The notes beneath the pieces are model-generated. The model saw only the letters and a program-made list of their open reading frames with translations. It had not been told where the DNA came from and made no database searches. Of a DNA stretch of 11,181 bases, positions 7,000-11,181 are shown piece after piece; positions within the stretch are counted from its first letter, which is position 1, and every line of letters begins with the position of its first letter. The DNA comes from Pseudomonadota bacterium (GTDB lineage: Bacteria; Pseudomonadota; Alphaproteobacteria; Sphingomonadales; SMXR01), in NCBI GenBank assembly GCA_022568115.1, contig JADFFP010000017.1:1-11181 (forward strand), given 5' to 3'. The translations under genes were made by a program, and so were the position numbers.

Positions 7000-7036
7000 A
7001 TCATTTTACTGAAACGAAGAGTGCGGTGATTTTTTT
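7000..7036 (+). terminator. Candidate weak intrinsic terminator/attenuator after the small secreted gene
   Basis: Bases 7000-7010 can pair with 7020-7030 (11 positions: seven Watson-Crick, three G-U, one mismatch) around a 9-base loop, immediately followed by a run of T (7030-7036). The stem is GU-rich and not strong, so partial termination is more plausible than a full stop. Partial termination would make the first gene more abundant than the export genes downstream. Confidence 0.4.
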
Positions 7037-7045
7037 AAATGCCTT

Positions 7046-7089
7046 TTTAAATACCATTGAATAATTATTTAAATGCCATTGAATAATTA
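7046..7089. repeat. 22-bp tandem duplication upstream of the beta-barrel gene
   Basis: Two adjacent 22-bp copies (7046-7067 and 7068-7089) differ at one base (A7053 versus G7075). A partial copy, TTTAAATGCC, lies at 7034-7043. The unit begins with the palindrome TTTAAA and ends ATTGAATAATTA. The second copy abuts the GGAGGAG ribosome site (7092-7098). This could be a regulatory site or simply a recent slippage duplication. Confidence 0.85.
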
Positions 7090-7102
7090 ATGGAGGAGAG
7101 CA

Positions 7103-8395
7103 ATGAGCAAATATTCGGGGGAAAATTTTTCGCAGGTGGTCAAAACAATGGCGGCCGCGGCCGTTTTGTTTAGCTGGTCATTTTATCCTGTTCCTGGTCA
7201 AGCCGTTGAGTTTGGCGAATCGGTGGCCGGAAAAACGGTTAAAGACCGGGAACGCCCTGAAACCGATCCTGACGGGGTTCCATTCGGCGGCATGACGCTT
7301 TATCCCAGCCTGGTCGCCGGTCTGGAGATTAACAGCAATATATTTGCCTTGGATGATTCGGTCACTCCTGAGATTAGTGATATTTTGTTTATCATTAAGC
7401 CGGGATTTGTTCTGAGATCCAACTGGTCCAACCATCAGCTGGCAATCTGGGGGCGGGTGGCCATTGGCAGGTACGATGATATCACCAGCGAAGATTATGA
7501 GGATTACGACGCCGGCTTTACCAGCCGCTGGGATATCAAGCGCTGGACCAATATTAAAATCAACACCCGCTTCCAGCGGCTCCATGAAGACCGCGGATCG
7601 CCGGATGATGTCAGGGGTTTTACACCGACGGAATATAACCTCTTTACTCCTGAGATTGAATTTAACCATACCGAAAACCGGGTTTCGATCAGGCTGAACA
7701 GCCGCTGGAGTGATTATAATTTTGATGATAACCTCGGGTCTCTCGGAATTCTCAACAATGATGACCGTGACCGCACCTTGTGGGCCGGCACCGGCGAGAT
7801 CGCCTACGAGATTTCCAGCGGGGTCAGGGCCTTTGTCGAGGGCCTCATCGACAACCGGGATTATGACCTGGCGTTGGATGATAACGGTTTTAACAGGGAT
7901 TCATCCGGCTACGGGTTTGTCGCCGGCCTTTATGTCGAGCTGACCGGCAAACTGTCCGCCCGGGGCTCGATCGGGTACCGCTCACAAAATTTCGATGATC
8001 CGGCCCTGATTGATTTTAACGGTGTGGTATGGAGCCTGGAGGCCATCTGGCAGCCTTCGGAAATGACCACAATCACCCTTTACGCCAGCAGGATAATCGA
8101 GGAAACCACGTTGATCGGCTCCTCGGCCTTTTTCGCTGCCAGCGGCGGGATTGTGATTGATCACGAGTTTCGCCGCAATCTCATTGGTCCGGCCTCCTTT
8201 GAATACCAGAAGTGGGATTACCAGGGCATTACCCGCCAGGATGAGATTATCAGGGCGGCGGTGGAGCTGATTTACATGATGAACCGGCACCTGTGGGTCA
8301 GCGCCAGTTTCACGCATGTCAGCCGCGATTCCAGCCAGCCACAGCAGGACTATAAACGTAACATGTTCCTGATCTCGCTGACCGGAGCGTTCTAA
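7103..8395 (+). CDS. Outer-membrane beta-barrel protein of polysaccharide export locus
   Basis: A 430-residue protein with an N-terminal export signal (hydrophobic 15-29, likely cleavage near GQA at 32-34). A long series of alternating hydrophobic/polar strands with many aromatic residues follows, ending in ...MFLISLTGAF; the terminal Phe is the usual signature for outer-membrane barrel assembly. Motifs such as TLYPSLVAGLEINSNIFA and repeated R/Y/F girdles fit the BBP2/VpsM-like barrel proteins found beside Wza/Wzz genes, which are thought to help polymer cross the outer membrane or attach to it. The exact role is inferred. The start is supported by GGAGGAG 4 nt upstream. The next gene follows after 13 bp, so the two are probably cotranscribed. 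Another barrel family cannot be excluded. Confidence 0.82.
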   Translation: MSKYSGENFSQVVKTMAAAAVLFSWSFYPVPGQAVEFGESVAGKTVKDRERPETDPDGVPFGGMTLYPSLVAGLEINSNIFALDDSVTPEISDILFIIKPGFVLRSNWSNHQLAIWGRVAIGRYDDITSEDYEDYDAGFTSRWDIKRWTNIKINTRFQRLHEDRGSPDDVRGFTPTEYNLFTPEIEFNHTENRVSIRLNSRWSDYNFDDNLGSLGILNNDDRDRTLWAGTGEIAYEISSGVRAFVEGLIDNRDYDLALDDNGFNRDSSGYGFVAGLYVELTGKLSARGSIGYRSQNFDDPALIDFNGVVWSLEAIWQPSEMTTITLYASRIIEETTLIGSSAFFAASGGIVIDHEFRRNLIGPASFEYQKWDYQGITRQDEIIRAAVELIYMMNRHLWVSASFTHVSRDSSQPQQDYKRNMFLISLTGAF

Positions 8396-8408
8396 AGGAG
8401 TAAGGCAA

Positions 8409-8948
8409 ATGAAAATACAATTGAAAGCACTTTATTATTTATTGGCTCTTATGGCGGGAAGTTTCGCTTTTCCCGCCGGCGCCGTGGACAGCCAACAGCA
8501 GTACCGCCTGGGGTCCGGTGACGAGCTTCGGATCAATGTGTTTGGTGAGGAAACCCTCTCCGGAGATTTTCAGGTTGGCGCCAGGGGTGTCGTCGCGATG
8601 CCCCTGATCGGCAGCGTGGCGGCTGAAGGCCTGACCCTGAACCAGCTTGAAGACACGATCGAGAACAAGCTCAAACCCGATTATCTCAAAAACCCCCAGG
8701 TCAGCGTCGAGGTTCTGAATTACCGGCCTTTTTATATTCTGGGCGAGGTTAACGATCCGGGCGGCTATCCTTTCGTCAGCGGCATGACGGTTCTGGAGGC
8801 GGTGGCCCTGGCCGGGGGGTTCACCTACCGCGCCAAGACCAGCAAAGTTTATATCCGCCGGGCCAGTAACCAGAAGGAAGAACTGATTTCCATAACCGAG
8901 GTGGTCCTGCCCGGCGATATCATCCGGGTCCGGGAAAGAATTTTTTAA
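8409..8948 (+). CDS. Polysaccharide export protein, short Wza/EpsE-like form
   Basis: A 179-residue periplasmic or outer-membrane export protein. A signal peptide covers 1-25 (cleavage near PAGA-VD). The Poly_export domain runs from about 32 to 103, starting YRLGSGDELRINVFGE, and one SLBB domain starts near YILGEVNDPGGYPFVSGMTVLEAVALAGGF (109-138). Its length is about half that of E. coli Wza (~380), and it lacks both the extra SLBB domain and the C-terminal amphipathic helix that spans the outer membrane in Wza. No lipobox cysteine is visible at the end of the signal. Such short versions are usual in EPS-type (GumB/EpsE) loci, where a separate barrel may provide the outer-membrane part; the upstream gene is a fitting partner. 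AAGGAG precedes the ATG. It lies 7 bp before the Wzz gene. Confidence 0.9.
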   Translation: MKIQLKALYYLLALMAGSFAFPAGAVDSQQQYRLGSGDELRINVFGEETLSGDFQVGARGVVAMPLIGSVAAEGLTLNQLEDTIENKLKPDYLKNPQVSVEVLNYRPFYILGEVNDPGGYPFVSGMTVLEAVALAGGFTYRAKTSKVYIRRASNQKEELISITEVVLPGDIIRVRERIF

Positions 8949-8955
8949 GGGGCTT

Positions 8956-10548
8956 ATGGACCAGCGCCTGAATAAGAACTTTCAAATGTCCCAGCAGCGG
9001 ACTTTCTCCTTACCCGATGGGGAGGACGAGATCAGCCTGGAGGCTATCTTCCGCACCTTCAAGCGCCGCCGGGGGATTCTTTTCGCCACAATTTTTCTTC
9101 TGATGGGGCTGACCGCGCTGGTGGTTTTCCAGTTGCCCAAGGAATACACCGCCGATGTGCTTTTGGAAATTGAACCCAGAACCAACAAGGTGATCGACCC
9201 GCTGGCGATCCTGTCCGGCCTGCCGATGGATACCGAAACCATCCTGACCGAAATCGAGATTATCAGATCCCGCGCGCTCCACCAGCGGGTGGTGGAGAAA
9301 TTGAACCTGACCCGCGATCCGGAGTTTAATTCCAGCCTGACCCCCTCGACCCTGGCCGGACTGTTGCCGTTCCTGCAGGATCAGGAAACCCCCGCGGCGG
9401 CGCAGCAAAACGAGGTTATGTTCAATACCATCCGGGCGCTGGGGGATAAGCTGGATATTTCCAACAATGGCCTGAGCCGGACCATAACCATCTCGGTCAG
9501 ATCCGAAGACCCGCAAAAAGCCGCCCTGATCGTCAACACACTGACCGATGAATACCTGAATTCGCAGCTTGAAGCCAAGTTTGACGAGCTGGAACGCACC
9601 TCGGGCTGGCTCACCGAACGCCTGAGCGATCTGGTTCCAGCGAGCGGGCATCTGCTGCACATGCCATCGCATATTTACGTCAAGACCGGGCGTTGGGAGA
9701 AGGCCATCATCCAGAACGAAAAAGCCATGTGTGCCGACAAGGTGTACCGCGTACTCTCACCCGAACAACTAACGCAGCACGGTTACATGACGCACAACAG
9801 CCATATGCTCGCTTACGCCGCGATGATGAGCGGACGCGAGGAGAAGGCCCTGGCCGCGGCCAGGGACATGTGGGAAAACCTCACCGAAGACACCCTACGT
9901 CAACTCGGCCCGCGGATCGATCGAATAATGTGTTCGGTATACGACGTTCAGAAACGATTTGGACGTTGGGACGCCATTCTCGCCGAACCCGCGCCGCCCT
10001 CATACATGCCCATCACCACGGCGACGTGGCGAGCAGCCCGGGCGGTCGCTTACGCCGCAAAGAAAGATTTCGCGAACGCTGAAAACGAGTACGATGCGTT
10101 CAAGATCGCGAAGGCCGGCATTTCCGACGACACCCCATGGGCTCGCGACCTCGCCCAGCGGGTGCTTGAGGTAAGTGCCCATTTCATCGGAGGGGAGATC
10201 GCGTTGCAAAAAGGCGAATGGGACAAGGCCGCGGAACTACTCGAAAAAGCTGCGGCGGTCGAGGACACACTGCCCTATGGCGAACCACCCCGGTGGATTC
10301 AACCGGTCCGCCACACACTCGGCGCGGTGTACCTAAAGAGCCGCAACTACCCGGAAGCCGAACGCGTTTATCGCGAGGATCTTGCAAAATGGCCCAACAA
10401 TGGTTGGTCGCTCTACGGCCTGAGCCGGGCACTGGAACAACAGGAGAAGACCGAGGAAGCGATGGAAGCGATGGAGAAGCACCATCGAATCTGGGTGAAA
10501 GCAGATGCCCAGATTGCAACGAGTTGCATGTGCATTCCGAAGACGTAA
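8956..10548 (+). CDS. Chimeric frame: Wzz/GumC-like chain-length protein N-terminus joined to a TPR protein C-terminus
   Basis: One uninterrupted 530-codon frame holds two unrelated parts. Residues 1 to ~226 are a polysaccharide co-polymerase N-terminus: a cytoplasmic lead, the transmembrane helix at ~40-60 ending in PKEYTADVLLEIEP, the periplasmic Wzz fold, and RSEDPQKAALIVNTLTDEY at 182-200. The long periplasmic coiled coil, the second membrane helix and any kinase domain expected after SGWLTERLSDL are missing. From ~227 the frame continues with VPASGHLLHMPSHIY, the hallmark of a TPR-family protein, and ends with the usual SCMC tail. The wzz start is sound: AAGGGG upstream and 7 bp after the export gene. 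A protein with this architecture is not known to me. A joining artefact or recombination that destroyed wzz is more likely than a working fusion. Confidence 0.75.
   Translation: MDQRLNKNFQMSQQRTFSLPDGEDEISLEAIFRTFKRRRGILFATIFLLMGLTALVVFQLPKEYTADVLLEIEPRTNKVIDPLAILSGLPMDTETILTEIEIIRSRALHQRVVEKLNLTRDPEFNSSLTPSTLAGLLPFLQDQETPAAAQQNEVMFNTIRALGDKLDISNNGLSRTITISVRSEDPQKAALIVNTLTDEYLNSQLEAKFDELERTSGWLTERLSDLVPASGHLLHMPSHIYVKTGRWEKAIIQNEKAMCADKVYRVLSPEQLTQHGYMTHNSHMLAYAAMMSGREEKALAAARDMWENLTEDTLRQLGPRIDRIMCSVYDVQKRFGRWDAILAEPAPPSYMPITTATWRAARAVAYAAKKDFANAENEYDAFKIAKAGISDDTPWARDLAQRVLEVSAHFIGGEIALQKGEWDKAAELLEKAAAVEDTLPYGEPPRWIQPVRHTLGAVYLKSRNYPEAERVYREDLAKWPNNGWSLYGLSRALEQQEKTEEAMEAMEKHHRIWVKADAQIATSCMCIPKT
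9634..10548 (+). other. C-terminal ~300 residues of a TPR protein (HMPSHIY family), lacking its N-terminus
   Basis: Residues ~227-530 of the chimeric frame match, from memory, a family of ~500-600-residue tetratricopeptide proteins. They share the HMPSHIYVKTGRW motif (235-247), a HNSHMLAYAAMMSGREEKAL segment, later GEPPRWIQPVRHTLG and EAERVYREDLAKWPNNGWSLYGL helices, and an ending W..AD....SCMC. The natural C-terminus appears intact. The first ~200-250 residues, normally with a signal peptide and a Cys-containing start, are absent. By eye, codon use here has more CGA, GTA, CTA and TCA than the genes to the left, which suggests another genomic background. The function of the family is not established. 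Confidence 0.7.
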
Positions 10549-10682
10549 CTATCAAGAAATCGCAGGCCATCCGCTGGCCACTCCAGGGCTTCGGCCCGTA
10601 TTGGAATTCCTATCAGTTCGGTCGTAGACCAAGACAAGCTCAGGTGTCCTCTCACTCAGAATGACATGAAATCAATGATTAG
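10549..10682. other. Gene-free spacer with small hairpins and a dispersed-repeat-like segment
   Basis: No credible gene lies here. GGCCA-tccgc-TGGCC (10565-10579) and GGGC-TTCG-GCCC (10586-10597, a stable UUCG tetraloop) can form short hairpins, but no T-run follows, so a terminator is not supported. The stretch around 10630-10665 contains GACAAGCTCAGG and CACTCAGAATGACA, which resemble intergenic repeats seen in many environmental genomes (from memory). Confidence 0.45.
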
Positions 10683-11181
10683 TATATTATTGATCAACTG
10701 CTCCTTAAATCACGCCGGAATGGCAGAGCCTTTCAGAGTCGCACGGCCATAAACCGTGGAGTCGTGGCTTACGTTGTCCGCGATCCCATGACGTTTCACA
10801 GCCACACTCTTTCCGCTGCCGACTACCAAGTATTTGTTGCCCTCAAGAGCAAGGAGACGCTCAGCGAGACATTTCAACAGCTCGTAGAGAATAAGACGCT
10901 GGGTCAAACGCAGGAACAGGACTTCTACAATTTCATTCTTCGACTCCAGCAACTGGGGTTGCTTTCGCTTCCTACAAGCGACGGAAGGCGGCTCTATTCG
11001 CGCTTCGAATCAAGGCGCTCTGCTCGCCGCAAGTCAACGCTAACCGGGTTCCTCTTTATTCGCGTGCCGCTATGGTGTCCCGACGCATTTTTGGATCGCA
11101 CGGAAAGGTTCATTCGGCCCCTCTTCACACGTTCGGCAGCCATCGCTTGGCTTGTAGCGATGACCTTCAGCCTGCTCATCG
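10683..11181 (+). CDS. N-terminal part of a PqqD-like / M50 metallopeptidase-like membrane protein (start unresolved, 3' end outside window)
   Basis: An open frame runs from just after a TAG (10680-10682) to the window edge, ~166 codons. Its translation shows a PqqD-like winged-helix pattern: AYVVRDPMTFHSHTLSAADY, then VFVALKSKETLSETFQQL, then ILRLQQLGLLSLP. A basic linker (SRFESRRSARRK) follows, then an IRVPLWCPDAFLDR segment and the start of a hydrophobic helix (AIAWLVAMTFSLLI). This order matches the N-termini of large PqqD-plus-M50 site-2-protease-like membrane proteins linked to HlyD-type export, as recalled from planctomycetes and others. The zinc motif would lie beyond the window. No good start exists: the first in-frame GTG is at 10764 with no proper ribosome site, and the similarity seems to begin before it (from about 10700). 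The 5' end may be truncated or may use a rare start. Confidence 0.6.

Noticed and set aside
10565..10597. Two small hairpins, considered as an intrinsic terminator after the TPR stop
   Set aside because: The stems are only 4-5 bp and no T-tract follows either one.
10218..10664. 148-codon + strand frame extending past the TPR stop
   Set aside because: Its first three quarters lie in a different phase inside the TPR coding sequence, and the tail is low in any domain-like pattern.
10710..10952. 80-codon - strand frame
   Set aside because: It is antisense to the PqqD-like frame, which gives a coherent domain pattern on the + strand.
9634..11181. Insertion sequence or prophage end as the cause of the change in content
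   Set aside because: I saw no transposase, integrase, terminal inverted repeats or tRNA attachment site on either side of the joint.

Overview
The window looks like part of an exopolysaccharide or capsule locus from an alphaproteobacterium, probably Rhodospirillales-like. The evidence is the gene content, the short 431-residue phosphoglucose isomerase, and the GC-rich codon use. The taxon is inferred by eye and was not tested. The last ~1.5 kb (about 9634 to 11181) does not fit this picture: it carries different gene families and looks compositionally different. It may be an assembly chimera or a real recombination end.

Left part (1-6131): sugar-nucleotide supply. On the + strand lie the C-terminal part of a bifunctional mannose-6-P isomerase/GDP-mannose pyrophosphorylase (manC/algA type) and galE, coupled through an ATGA overlap. 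Facing them on the - strand is a tight four-gene operon: galU, phosphomannomutase/phosphoglucomutase, pgi, and a PPP-type metallophosphatase. Gaps are 4 bp, a 4-bp overlap and 13 bp. Together these genes interconvert Fru-6-P, Glc-6-P, Glc-1-P, Man-6-P and Man-1-P and deliver UDP-glucose, UDP-galactose and GDP-mannose.

Middle (6132-6519): a divergent, very AT-rich control region of ~390 bp. It holds a perfect 20-bp palindrome inside a candidate galU promoter, a good sigma-70-like promoter pointing right, and a 32-bp near-perfect tandem duplication just before the next gene.

Right part (6520 to ~9633): the export side. It has a small secreted Gly/Thr-repeat protein of unknown function, a candidate weak terminator, a 22-bp tandem duplication, an outer-membrane beta-barrel protein, a short Wza/EpsE-like polysaccharide export protein, and the N-terminal ~226 residues of a Wzz/GumC-like chain-length protein.

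End (~9634-11181): the Wzz frame runs without interruption into the C-terminal ~300 residues of an unrelated TPR protein ending in an SCMC motif. After a gene-free spacer comes the start of a PqqD-like/M50-peptidase-like membrane protein that lacks a convincing start codon and runs off the window. The Wzz-TPR joint is the most important point to verify in this window.
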